Assembly: GCA_030280995.1 (NCBI GenBank)
Contig: JASXTE010000016.1
Span: forward strand, 19,821,501-19,885,500
Source: Hemileia vastatrix
Lineage: Eukaryota > Basidiomycota > Pucciniomycetes > Pucciniales > Zaghouaniaceae
DNA length: 64,000 bases
Direction of reading: 5' to 3'
The position numbers and the translations under genes are program-made. Position 1 is the stretch's first letter. The number at the start of each line of letters is the position of its first letter. The notes below the pieces were generated by a model that was given only the letters and a program-made list of their open reading frames with translations, was not told where the DNA came from and ran no database searches. Below are positions 18,433 to 29,931 of the stretch, in pieces.

Positions 18433-20150
18433 GAAAATGTTAGTTTAAATTTTCTGTGAAAAAAGTCAATGGAATTAAACACAAATGTATACATGAAGCT
18501 CATGATAAAAACAAATTTTCTCATGATTACCATTTTACAACCCACAGCCTGATGGCTCATTAATTTACGTAAGTAGAGTATCATATATGACTTGTAAAAT
18601 GTTAATTTGTGAAAAAAAAATTAAAGTTTAAAACCTATATAACACCTTATACTCAATAAAAATTTGATGAAACTTACCTTAATAGCTCTCCTCAAACTAC
18701 CTGAAAGAAATAGTCCCAAAATTTTCTAAAAAAAAATGTCCCAAGAGTTTAACAAAAAAGCCCCAAAATTTGCCAAAAAAGTGCCCCAAAAGTACCAAAA
18801 TGTGTTCCAAAATTTTCCAAAAAAAATATGCCCTAAAAATTACCAAAAAGTTGTCTTTATAGTTTTCTAAATTCTCCCCAATAATTGCCAGAAAATTTCA
18901 AAAAGGCTACCAGAAAAGTGCTAAAAAGTGCCAAAAAAAGTTCCAAAATTCATTTGAAAAGGTGAAAAAAACATCTTTAAAACACTTTTAAGTGATTCTT
19001 ATATGTCTCTGAAAGGTTTTTGAAGTTTTATGAGTGTTTCCAAATTGACTTAGTGAGAAAATGAATCCAAAATAGCCCAAAAACACCTAAAATTCACTGA
19101 GAAATGCTTGGAAAATATTTCTGGAAGGTTTTAGCAAAATTAAATATCAAAAACAGGCCAAAAACACCTCAAAGAAAGTGGGATTTTTCTTGGAAATAGT
19201 TTCCAAATTTTTTCCAAGTGATTCTGAAGTGATTTAGCAAAGAAAAAGGCCAAAAAAGTGAAAATGCCTAAAAATGACCAAAAACACCAAAAAGTCAATA
19301 AATCAAGAATAATATTGAAAGAGAACAAGAAAAAAAGGAAAAATAAGGTGGAAAGGGAAATAAGAACAGATAAATCAGCAATCAAAATACAAAAGATGAT
19401 AAAAAAATGAAAAAATATAATGAGACAAGAAAAAAGACATTTCAATTAGAAATTAAATTTTAAAAAAATGAGAAAGTGACTTACTTTGAGTGCTGTGAAG
19501 TGAGAAGTATCAGAACCAACAATGAATGATGGAAGTTATAGATGAAGTGAGGATGAATTATCTTAGTGAGACATAATCTTGGAAATGATATGTGTTTTCA
19601 AATGTTATGTAATTTCAAGTCTGGGAGCTGAACCATGACAAATGAAGCGGAGAAACTGGGAAATTTCATTGAAAAAAATTAGTACACAAAAACCAAAATT
19701 GTAAATCAGTTAACCTACACCCTAAAAATGAGTGACTTGCTTTGTATAAAGGCAAACTGTTCATTGATGGTGGACTGAAAGTGGCATGTTATGTTAGTGG
19801 AAAGTGGTAAACATTAAATGTAAGTGTATGATTATGCAATTCATTAAGTTCTTGTAGGTCATATACCTCACTAATATGAATAAGCCCTGAAGGATTAGGT
19901 GGAAAAAAAATCTAGTTGTTAGCACTTTTGTACTTAGTTTTGGCATCTTTTTACCTAGTGCTGACTAATCATGATGATGAAGGGAAGTGTTTTGATGACT
20001 TGTTTGACCCAAAAGAAGACGTGTTTGAAGACAAATATGCTTTTGAAATACACCTGTCCAGGGAAGGTGTATTTCATTTTTTGATGGCTGGTTTGGTACC
20101 TTTTTTGTGGAATGTTTATGTGTCATATTTGGTAATATTTGAGACCCCCT
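18433..20150 (-). mobile_element. TIR-1 DNA transposon, truncated inverted copy
   Basis: This is an inverted copy of the left end of the element at 20642-26444. It ends at 20150 with TTGGTAATATTTGAGACCCC plus CT, followed by ATT. Matching blocks include the CTAATCATGATGATGAAGGG region near 19960 (complement near 20820) and TCATATATGACTTGTAAAAT near 18580 (complement near 22300). The inner end is cut at 18432 by the Gypsy-B' LTR. A low-complexity zone (18700-18960) has repeated CCAAAA/TTGCC-type units of about 18-20 bp. No gene is supported. Confidence 0.8.
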
Positions 20151-20641
20151 ATTGAGTTATATTTTAATACTTATTGGATTTGTGCTACAGTATTCATATA
20201 GGACCATTAAAAGTTTCTAGAAAACTGACTATTCAAGCTATTCACATCCCTGTACTTAAACTCAGCCTGACATGGACTCTGATTTACAGCTTTGCATCAG
20301 TGTACCATATCCAAATGATTTCCTGTGAACTCTGATCTACAGCCATACATTGGAGTTCACCAGCCAATTTTAACTAACTCAATGCTTCTACAGCACTATA
20401 CAACAGCATCCATAAAATATAATAAAATGAATTAAATGACATTAAGACTTGTTTTAATTTAATTGAATATAAAAAATACAGATAGATGATTATAATCGCT
20501 ATGATTAAAAAAAGATAAATACAAATGGTATAAAATGAGATAAAAAAAAATAAATCATTATTATATATTTTGAAAAGGAATGTAATAAAGTGCAATAAAA
20601 TAAAATAAAATTATAAAATACATAACCAAATACAACTCAAT
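20151..20641. other. Spacer between head-to-head TIR-1 copies, with LTR-A scrap
   Basis: Positions 20161-20272 are a reversed 112-bp piece of LTR-A, ending at its TGTCAGGCTGAG terminus. A segment with two copies of a CTCTGAT(T/C)TACAGC motif follows (about 20277-20350), then AT-rich DNA ending in ATAAAATAAAATAAAATT. The AT-rich part resembles the DNA right of 26444, so the full TIR-1 copy may have landed in a member of an AT-rich repeat. Confidence 0.65.
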
Positions 20642-21879
20642 AGGGGGTCTCAAACATTACCAAATACACCACATAAACATGCCACAAAAAAGGTACCAAA
20701 CCCACCATCAAAAAATGAAGTACACCTGCCCTGGAAAGGTGTATTTAAACAGCATATTTGTCCCCAAAAACTTCTTCTTTTGGGCTAAATAAGTCATCAA
20801 AACACTCCCCTTAATCATCATGATTAGTCAGCACTAGGTAAAAAGACACCAACACTAGGTACAAAAGCACAAACACCTAGATTCTTCTTTCACCTAATCC
20901 TTAACGGCTTATTCATATGAGTGAGGTATATGACTTACCAGAATGTTATCAATCCCATAATCATACACTTACTCTTTATCTTTCCCACTTTTCACTAACA
21001 TAACATGCCACTTTCAGTCCACCATCAACTTGAGATCACTTCTTCAGCTTCTCATTTTGAGAGCCTAGCTTAACTGGTTTACAATTTCGTTTTTTGTGTA
21101 ATAATTTTTGCCAGTGAAATTCCCCAGTTTCTCAGTTTCATTTGTCTTGGTTCAGCTCCAAGACTTGAAATCGCATATAATTTGAAAATGCATAAAATTT
21201 CTAAGATTCTGTCTCACTAAGATATTTCATCTTCTCTTCATCTCTAACTTCCATCATACACTGTTGGCTATGATACTTCTCACTTCACAGCACTCAAGGT
21301 AAATCACTTTCTCATTTTTTTAAATTTAATTTCTAATTGAAATGTCTTTTTTCTTGTCTCTTTTTTTTGTTTCTTTTTTATCATCTTTTATTTTTTATTG
21401 TTGATTTATCTGTTTTTATTTCCCATTCACTCCCCTTTTTTCCTTTTTTCCTGGTTCTCTATCATTTTTATTCTTGATTTATAGACTTTTTGGTGTTTTT
21501 TGGTCATTTTTAGGCATTTTCACTTTTTTGGCCTTTTTCTTTACTGAATTGCTTTGGAATAATTTGGAAATGATGCAAAAACAGTTTCACAAAATTTTCC
21601 ACTTACTTTGAGGTGTTTTTGCCTGTTTTTGGTATTTTATTTGGTTAAAACCTTCCAGAAACACTTTCCAAGAATTTCTCAGTGAATTCTAGGTGTTTTT
21701 TTTGGCTATTTCAGGTCTATTTTCTCACTAAATCAATTATGAAATGATTGGAAATCTTTGGAAACCATTTGCAATCATTTCAAAAGCATTTTAAAGTGTT
21801 TCTAAGTCATTTTTTCACTTTTTTGAATGATTTCTGAGACATTATTTTTGTACTTTTTTCCACTTTTCTGGAAACCTTT

Positions 21880-22050
21880 TGGCACATTTCTGGAAATTTT
21901 CAGGGAGGTTTTGGGGTACTTTCAGGAACCCTTTTTGGAAACTTTTGGAACACATTTTGGGAAATTTTGTACACTTTTTTTTGGAAACATTTGGGGCTCT
22001 TTTGTTGAATTTTTGGGACTCTTTTTTGGCAATTTCTGGTACTATTTCTT
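21880..22050. repeat. Degenerate TTTTGGAAAC-type tandem repeats in TIR-1
   Basis: Imperfect units of about 18-20 bp built from TTTTGGAAACTTTTGG and TTTTGGGAAATTTTG. They are the complement of the series at 18700-18960 in the truncated copy. Confidence 0.6.
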
Positions 22051-22849
22051 TCATGTAGTTTGATGAGAGCTTTTTAGTTAAGTTTACTCCAATTTTAAGA
22101 CAACTAAAGCACCACCTGGCTTGAAATCCTGTAAAGAATTTATTCACCTTGGCTGTTCTTTTCAAATCAAAGGGGAGCTGGTCTATAGGATTGATAAGGT
22201 ATGAGAAAAAGGTGAGGTAAAACAAAAAACATTAAATAGAAAGAAAAAGTATGAGGTGTAATATAGGTTGTCAAATTTTATTTTTATTTCACAAATTAAC
22301 ATTTTACAAGTCATATATGATACTCTACTTGCCTAAATTAATGAGCCATTTGTTGTGTGTTGTATAAAAGTAATCATGAGGAAATTTGTTTTTCTCATGA
22401 GGTTCATGTATACATTTGTGTTTGATTTCATTAACTTTGGTAACAGACAATTTCCACTCAAATTTTTACTTGAATTGTCATTAATTTAGGTTTGTAAATT
22501 ATTTTATAAGACTTTTTTACATTCTAATTTATGCAATGAACATTAATTTTAGCAATCTATTCCCCTACTTCAATAAAACACAGGGGAGGGTATTGCCAAT
22601 TTTTTGTCAAAATTTATTTTTCTGACTTAGAAAAACAATGGTGGTCCCCACCTCTTGTTATGGTAAATAGCAGAGGAGGGTATCTCTAAAAAATATTTTT
22701 GACATAAATCATTTTTAATTCATTGGCTTGTAACTGAATTTTGGTGTTTTCCAATTGAAATTGATTATTTTTGAATTTTTCATCATTCCCTCTTTTAATC
22801 CTAACCTTCTCCCTCTTCAAATCTACAAGATCTTTCTCAATTTCTAAAA

Positions 22850-23708
22850 ATTATTCTTCCTTTGATTGTGATTGAAACCACTTCTTTTCCTTAAAAATTA
22901 GTTAATGTTCTGCAGTTTTTTATGGGACTCCAACTTAATGATTTCAATTTGTGCTTTTTCTTTTTCTGAAACAAGTTTAACTTTTAATAGTAAGAGAAAT
23001 AAATTAAGAAAAGTTCTTTAGTCAAAACAAAAATTAGAAATATAACCTTGTTCTTGTTTATTAACAATGTCCCCATAAGCAGAAAAAACAGCCTTTGATG
23101 TCGATTGAGTTGTCCCAAAACTAGCAGAAGCTCTTTGCTTCAGTATGTTGCTAGGAGGGGTTGATTCTTTATTATATAATCTTTCATTGTCAGCTACTTC
23201 CTAAAAAAGTTCTAGATTTGATGAGGCTTTGGTCTGGTTTTACATGGAAAGTAAATCAGCACTCCAAAAAGAAACAATAATAGAAAAAGTAGTTTAGTCT
23301 TACTACCATGGGCTCATCAAGCTCAATTTCAGAATACACAGATGGTTCTTTGAATTCTTGAGAGTCAAGTGAAGGATCTAAAGGAAAATCTTGACTATTT
23401 GTATGAGACTCAGAAATTCATGGGCCTTGATTCATGTGCAAGGAGTTTATATTGGGCCTTTGACCAAAGAGTTTGTCCATTTGATCATAAAGAGGACACA
23501 TAGAGTTGAGTTTTTCTGAAACAGATGTGATTTGATGCTTTTCATAATCTTTTTTAATTCCAAACCCAGTTGAAGAAGAAGCCATCTTTGCTTTCTTGTA
23601 TTTTGTTTCATAGTTTTTGAATCTTTCCCACATTTGCTTTGTTGTAAAATCCATCTTACCTTTAGTTTTTGATTTCAACTCCACTTCCATTTGATTAAAG
23701 CAATTCAA
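22850..23708 (-). pseudogene. Myb/SANT-like DNA-binding protein gene of TIR-1, broken
   Basis: The longest piece (23708-23418) encodes QMWERFKNYETKYKKAKMAS, then GFGIKKDYEKHQ and CPLYDQMDKLFGQRP. This is the W..Fk.....y....gfG.D.....W......e......cPlyd.l..lfg layout of the fungal Myb/SANT-like proteins that accompany Harbinger-type elements. After a stop at 23418 the same frame continues with an acidic stretch (DFPLDPSLDSQEF, EIELDEPMV) up to a GT donor. A second exon-like block at about 23190-23050 has a Ser/Thr-rich sequence, and a third at about 22980-22910 is coiled-coil-like (SEKEKAQIEIIKLESHKKL). The expected role is binding the transposon ends and bringing in the transposase. Upstream stops and the stop at 23418 make this copy non-functional. 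Confidence 0.6.
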
Positions 23709-24445
23709 TTTTGATGTGGGTAGAAAGCCAACTTAGGTGGACTTAATTTCAGCCAGTTAATTACAATCTGTAGGTCAGACAGTTTCATTTGAGTAAATAT
23801 TTGAAAAGTAGATTTTCAGCAATCATGATAAATTAACACCAAACAAAGAAATTAGTGAAAAAAGAAAATTTTGTTCAATAAAAGGAGAAACTAAAAAAGA
23901 TTTTAGATATTCACCAGGTCAAAAGTTAGAAGACTTGCAGTCAAGTGGTTGTTTAGTACCTGTGATCTAACCTGAGTCAAACCTGTGTTGGAACTTTGGT
24001 GAGACAATTTTTCATCATGACACATAGCTCATATATTTGTAGAAAGAAAGTGTAGATATTTTTCAACTGAAATAGAACTGAATTTGGAAATATATTTCTC
24101 TATGCACTGCCTTTGAAGAAAATTAAATGTTTCAGCTACATTAGTAAATACATTACCCAGTGCAGTGCATTACTTACACTTACTGGCACAAGGTTCTTAT
24201 GATACAAGAGGTAATATTTTATCTCAAATATTGGATATAATTTTACTTCATACTAAATCTGAAATGCAGGAATAATTGTGGTGACATATGGCCCCATGTT
24301 TCCCCACATGTGCTCAGCAAAGAGCTCAAATCCAATATAAAATCATTTTTCTATGTTGGCACACAGAACTACATACAAAGTATACACCATATCCCAATTA
24401 CACGAGGCAAAGAATTTCCTCATGTCATCAGAAAATGGTGCAACT

Positions 24446-25589
24446 GCATAAGGATGAGGCAACAATTTGCCTCATCTTATGCTTTGTGGAAAGTCATATG
24501 AGAAAGGGGTAGGGAAGTTGCCTACATGCATACATGAGGCGACATGTCGCCTCATGTATGCATGTTAGATACTTGCTTCCTTTTTGACTTCTGTATTGTT
24601 TTAACCTTGAGGATATATTGCATACATGAGGCAACATGTCGCCTCATGTATGCATGCAAGCCACTTGCTTTATGTTTCACTTCTGTATGTTTTTGAGATC
24701 AAGGGTATATTGCATACATGAGGAGACATGTCGCCTCATGTATGCATGCAAGCAACTTGCTTGCTTTTTTACTTCTGCATGGTTTTAAACTTAAGGATAT
24801 ATTGCATACATGAGGGGACAAGTCACCTCATGTATGCAATAACAAGAGAACTGATAAAAAATAGTGCAATAGATTTTTTTATCAGCACTCTTGTTATTGC
24901 ATACATGAGGTGACATGTCACCTCATGTATGCAATAAAATTCTTTGAACTTCTTCATTATGGTGAGAAATGCATTGGCGAATGCCTACCATACCAAAGAA
25001 AATCCACATCATGCAACTTGTTTACATGCATACATGAGGCGACATGTCACCTCATGTATGCATGTAAACAAGTCACATTCTGGGGAACTCACTTGGTATG
25101 GTAGGCATGCACAAGTGCATTTCTTACCTATATAAGTTAAACTTCAAAAAAAAATTGCATACATGAGGCGACATGTCGCCTCATGTATGCATGTAAAAAG
25201 GTTCCATGATGTGTATTTTCTTTGGTATGGTAGGTATGCACCAATGCATTGCTCACCTAAATTAAGGATTTCAAAGAATTTTATTGCATACATGAGGAGA
25301 CATGTCGCCTCATGTATGCAATAACAAGAGTGCTGATTAAATAATGTATTGCACTATTTTTTATCAGTGATCTTGTTATTGCATAGATGAGGTGACATGT
25401 CCCCTCATGTATGCAATATATCCTTAATTTCAAAAAAATACAGAAGTAAAACAAAAAGAAAGTTGCTTGCATGCATACATGAGGCAACATGTCGCCTCAT
25501 GTATGCAATATATCCTGAAGTTCAAAAACATACAGAGGTAAAAAAGCAAGCAAGTTGCTTGCATGCATACATGAGGTGACATGTCGCCT
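24446..25589. repeat. Array of 34-bp perfect palindromes with mirror-symmetric spacing
   Basis: Unit: GCATACATGAGGCGACA followed immediately by its own reverse complement (34 bp, no loop). Ten full copies start at 24528, 24620, 24712, 24804, 24899, 25028, 25157, 25286, 25381 and 25473, with a half copy at 25565 and a degenerate one at 24446-24482. Start-to-start distances are 92, 92, 92, 95, 129, 129, 129, 95, 92, 92, mirror-symmetric about 25109. Spacers fall in three classes: 58 nt, 61 nt (themselves imperfect hairpins starting AATAACAAGAG) and 95 nt. Spacers left of the axis are reverse complements of those on the right, except the central 95-nt spacer, which has the right-hand orientation. 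Some palindromes extend: 42 bp perfect at 24524-24565 and 56 bp with one mismatched pair at 25017-25072. Reading frames through it are by-products. Confidence 0.95.
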
Positions 25590-25634
25590 AAAATTAAGGA
25601 TATTATATGAGTTCATGTAAAAAATTTTCAATGA

Positions 25635-25874
25635 GTGAAATTAACCCACATTTACCTAACAAAAAAAGGGTATGAGACTTTTCAATGTGCTTTCATTGAT
25701 GCTTGTTCTGGTAAAGTCTACAATGCTAACCTACAGAAGGAAAATTATGACAAGTTATTTCATGGGCCTGGAATAAATGGTGCAAGAGTAGTTATCATGG
25801 ATGACTTATTTCCAGGAAAAAAAGGTAATGTAATGCTGAGACACAATTTTTGGAAGCCACTCAAGATCAAATAA
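25635..25874 (+). other. Unrecognised open frame in TIR-1
   Basis: An open frame of about 79 codons, without an ATG at its start, contains FQCAFIDACSGKVYNANL and GPGINGARVVIMDDLFPG. Composition is protein-like rather than repeat-like and it lies between the palindrome array and the right terminus. I do not recognise the family. It may be one exon of a transposon gene. Confidence 0.25.
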
Positions 25875-26639
25875 GATAGAACGTTTTAACAATAAGCAGT
25901 GAAATAAACTTTCTCTAATTTTCTATTTGGTACAGAGACACTCAGAGTTTTGGTCTGTCTTGTAAGTAATTTAAGCACTGAAATTCATTAAAAGGTTACT
26001 TCTGATGTTACTTTAAGATACCTGAAAAACCACTTGACTGCAAGTCGTCTAACTTTTGATCTGGTGATTTGTGATGCCTTGTATAAAAATAAGAAGTTTT
26101 GAGTATAGAAATTTGAGCAGGAAAATTTTCTAAAAAGCAGAATAAAATGTGATAGACTTACTGTGGTGTGAAAGAGAAAAATTTGATTTGGAAATGAACT
26201 GGGGGAGAAGAGTTGTGATGTGGAGTATATGAGTGAGGATGTAAGGGAGGTGATGTGCAGCTGATTGGGAGGATGTGAATACTTGTGGGCTGAATTGTTG
26301 CTAAGAAAATTGTACAAAAGTAGGACCTATTTGACCCCATTTTTGAGACCCCAAGTACCAAATCAGCCATGTTTCACAGCGTGTTTGTGTGGCATTTTTC
26401 AAATTAAACATGCTAGGCATGTTTGGTAATATTTGAGACCCCCTAATATAATAAAATACAATATAATACAATACAATTTAATTAACTTTAATTTAAGGTA
26501 ATGAATTAAATAAAATGAGTGTATAAAAATGTAATAAAATAAAATCAATTTATAAAATTACATAATATAACATAAAATAAATCTATGCTAATTTTTTTTT
26601 AATATGTTATTCAATATAAACTTTAATATTTATATGCAA

Positions 26640-26830
26640 TTTTATTTTTTGTATGCTTATTCATTTTTTATTGCATATAAATGTTCAATATGAATTTTGC
26701 ATATGAATATTCAATATGGTATTAAATATAAACATGCAATATGATTTTTCATATGCATATTCAATATGAATTTTCATATGCATATTCAATATAAAAATTT
26801 TTATGCATATTTTTTTTGGATGAATGTTCA
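26640..26830. repeat. ATGCATATTCAATATGAA-type tandem repeats
   Basis: Several imperfect units of about 24 bp, best seen at about 26745-26800 (TTTTCATATGCATATTCAAT, then ATGAA, twice in succession). Each unit is itself nearly self-complementary (CATATG, ATGCAT, TTCAATATGAA). Confidence 0.75.
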
Positions 26831-27640
26831 AAATTATTTTCATTATATATATGAATTATCAATTCACATTTACATACTGAATACCACTCAGCAAGTGAAT
26901 ATTTTATTTCACTTTTCCTGACTTAAAATAATGTTACATGACTGAAAAATATTAAAAATTAAATCAAAAATAAATAAATTTATAATAATTCTCTGAAATT
27001 TTTAGTTTTGAAAATGCTGGTAATTTTTTTCAAACAATATTAAATATTTAAATATGATTTTTAATATGTTTCAGACTATTTTAAATAAGTAATAAATTAG
27101 AGTATAAATATCATTTGTAAAATTGAAAGTTTTAAATGATTTTTCAGCTCCATCTTGAACTATAATTTAAAATACTGAGTCAAAACTATTCACTAAAGGT
27201 GTATAGTGTTTGGAATGATTACTGAAACTTCTTTCATTCAAAATTTTAGATGAGTTCATTTCACTTTCATTATGATACCACAAAAGATTCATCTAGGTTT
27301 TTACAGTAGTTCTAGTTTGATTTTAGGCACAGTTCATTGAGAGCTCCATCAAATTTCAGTCTGAGTTCCATCTGAGTTCTATCTGACTTCAGGTTGAGGA
27401 CTTGCTAGAAAGTCCCCCCCCAAATATTGTGTGGTGTTGGGTTTGGGCTCGTACCCCTATGACATCTTGCCTACTCCTGAATTATGAAACCAAAAAGAGG
27501 AGTGCCTGGGGGTGTCATAAACATACACCTCCTGTGAAAGGGCGGCTTGGATGGTACTCCTCTATAAACTAAACTCAGTAGGTAGTCTCACAAACTACTT
27601 ACACTCCTCCAAATATTGTGTGGTGTGTGTGTGTATAAAT
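26830..27640. other. Non-coding debris with a 190-bp direct repeat
   Basis: AT-rich DNA with no gene to about 27400. CCAAATATTGTGTGGTGT then occurs at 27420 and again at 27605, bracketing a more GC-rich segment. A short CTGAGTTCCATCTGAGTTCT stretch near 27360 is a local duplication. Confidence 0.5.
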
Positions 27641-27893
27641 AAGCCCCTAAGGATTAGATAAAAAAAATTTAAGGTATGGGCATGTGTGTACCTAATTCTG
27701 ACTATTCAAGTTAAGGTGAAGAAGTGCTTGAGGGGCTTGTATGTACCCAACAGATGGCGTGTGTAGGGAAAAGCATGCTGTTGAAGTATACCAGTTAATG
27801 GTGGTTTAATTCAAATTAAAATGAGTTAGTTGGTACCTTTTTTGAGGCTTAATTGAATGGAATATATGTTAGTTTTTTACACTCCCTAATACA
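27640..27893 (-). mobile_element. Diverged TIR-1 terminal fragment
   Basis: AATAAGCCCCTAAGGATTAG to TTTTTTACACTCCCTAAT parallels 19885-20150 of the truncated TIR-1 copy (AATAAGCCCTGAAGGATTAG to GAGACCCC plus CTATT), with shared GTACCTAATTCTGACTA and TTGGTACCTTTTTTG segments. It is much more diverged than the other two copies. Confidence 0.55.
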
Positions 27894-29762
27894 TTCATAT
27901 GACCTAAAATAAGCAGAAAAATGAAGCTTATAGGCTATTTAGAGGGTTAAACCTGCATATAGAGCTATATATACATAGTGTAACTGTCAGGCTGAGGTCA
28001 AGTACAAAGACATAAACTAGCTTGAATGGTCAGTTTTCTAGAAGATTTTAATGGTCCTATATGAATACTGTAGTACAAATCCAATAAGTATTAAAATAAA
28101 ACTCAATATAAGGGTCTCAGTAATTCTAATCTCACTAATTATATATGGCTTACAATCTTTATAGTTGGTAGAAGAGTAGATTAAATAAATTCAGATACTA
28201 TTCAAAGACTTTATAAGTACTATTGATATTTATTGTAATTGTATTGGTTATATGTTTAATTGTAATGATAAAGAATGAAGAAAATAAGACCAAAAACCTC
28301 CTCCTATTATACACAATTACTTCCCCAATGCCCCCTATGATTTACCAGCTCAATACACAGTTAATGACGCCTCATTCTAGCAAATAGACATGTTCAGAAC
28401 CAAAAAGAGTGACTAGTAACATATTTAGAATGATATCACCCACCAAAATCCTGTAGTAATAGGGATAATCCATCAAAAATAAAGAATAAGAAAAAAAGAG
28501 AGTATATGTGTAGTATACATTAATATAAAAGGCCAAAAAGGGAAAATTAAGACTAATTAATACTTAATAATAAGGGGGATTAACAGTAGAAATTTTGGGG
28601 CTAATCATGACATTATACTATGTGAAATCCCCATTCAAAAATAACCAAAATTGGCTGAGAAACCACCAAAAAAACCAAAAAAGGTCATGAGATGTGGGGT
28701 AACTACATGCAGTCCTTGGCAGGCACTTGCACGGGTAAATCCTTGACTAATTTAGGCGAATTTAAGTGTGGTAATAAATTAAAGCACCAATAATGAGGTT
28801 ATTAATGAAATTAGTGCATAAAAGGAGGTTCAATGCATTTATAATTAAGCTAGGACACTAAATAAGCGCCTGTTGCCTATTTAAGTGTGTTTCCCCACAG
28901 TGGGCCTAGAATGTGGGGTAATTATAGTGTGAAAAAGCTAACTTTGCTAAAAATGAAGCTATTCACATGGGAAAAATGCAGGCAGTATGCGGCCAGTACA
29001 CAGAAGCCATTTCTGGCATAAAAAACACCAAATTTGAAAAGTGTTATTTTTATGCATTTGAGTGGCCAAATCAATAGTCCTAATTAAGACAAATTGATCT
29101 GTCAAAGCGCATTTTTAATATTATTAAATTTATAGCGCATATAATCAACTTTTATGTGATTTAAAGCGCATTTCTTGGTTTTTACATAAAACAATGAAAA
29201 AAACAGCTTTAAGTGCACTTAAAAATTATGTAGCCTTATATTTAAGGTTCTTAAGATTACCCTAACATATTCCAACTTAATATTAAGTACATAAGACTTA
29301 TAAAAGGTGGATATATGCGTGTATATAAGGTGTTATAATGGCATATTTTGTATATTATCATAATTTTACTTATGTATACTATTTGTGTACTCTAATTTAT
29401 TGCTCCCATGTATAGTCCATGTGTTTAACATAACTTATAAGTACTTTTTACTCAGTCCTGGGGATATCCAGGCTGAAAATAACTGCATATTTCACTGAAT
29501 ATGAGGTTTATGTGTATATATAAGCTGATGTATGTCTCTAATTACTTGATATCACTTAAGATAAGTATATTATGACTACATTGGCACCTTAATAAGTGTT
29601 ATGGGGCTATGGATAAGCTATTAACACTAATATAAGCTATATAATAGTATAATGAATATATAAGTATCATAACCATATATTTAACTTATAAGCTTAATTC
29701 ATTTAAGGTTAACTTATTTTAAACATAAGAAATACTTAGTCCTGGAGATACCTAGGCTGACA
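27894..29762. mobile_element. Gypsy-A-family LTR fragment split by a nested LTR-A
   Basis: Positions 27894-27984 and 29479-29762 together match the right part of the Gypsy-A LTR (about 13325-13717), ending CCTAGGCTGACA. The left two-thirds of that LTR is missing. The break is filled by an LTR-A copy. The Gypsy-A match resumes without loss, so the inner LTR inserted into an already existing LTR. Confidence 0.8.
27985..29478. mobile_element. Nested solo LTR-A, copy 2
   Basis: Starts TGTCAGGCTGAGGTCAAGT like the copy at 3369 and ends CAGGCTGAAA, where the terminal CTGACA has one substitution. Flanking pentamers GTAAC (27980-27984) and ATAAC (29479-29483) form a target duplication with one mismatch. 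The two LTR-A copies align along their whole length. Confidence 0.85.
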
Positions 29763-29931
29763 CATACAACTGCATATACCCATTTATTGGCCAATTTATT
29801 ATCTAACTTGATGTATTGTGTTGGATTGGTTAGAATTGTGGAGAATGATGCCTTTTCAGAACCAAGGAAAGTACTACAAAGGGACCAGAGGCTAGACTAT
29901 ATACATGATGAGAGCCTAGCTAAGTACATGA

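Larger units (their letters stand above)
20642..26444. mobile_element. TIR-1: 5.8-kb DNA transposon with intact termini
   Basis: The left terminus AGGGGGTCTCAAACATTACC and the right terminus, GGTAATATTTGAGACCCC plus CT, are inverted repeats extending about 25 bp with one or two mismatches. Both sides are flanked by AAT (20639-20641 and 26445-26447), a 3-bp target duplication as in PIF/Harbinger elements. The terminal AGGGGGT is close to that of the Harbinger copies and the MITE in this window. Inside are a broken Myb/SANT-like gene on the minus strand and the palindrome array. No DDE transposase is recognisable, so it would have to be moved in trans. Confidence 0.8.

Noticed and set aside
19140..19445. 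101-codon hydrophobic minus-strand frame
   Set aside because: Low-complexity T-rich strand of the TIR-1 arm, not preserved in the matching arm at 20642-22480.
24288..25579. Short frames repeating HAYMRRHV-like text
   Set aside because: They arise on both strands from the self-complementary 34-bp palindromes.
24446..25589. CRISPR array
   Set aside because: Repeats are full palindromes without loops, spacers are themselves repeated in three classes, there are no cas genes, and the context is a eukaryotic transposon.
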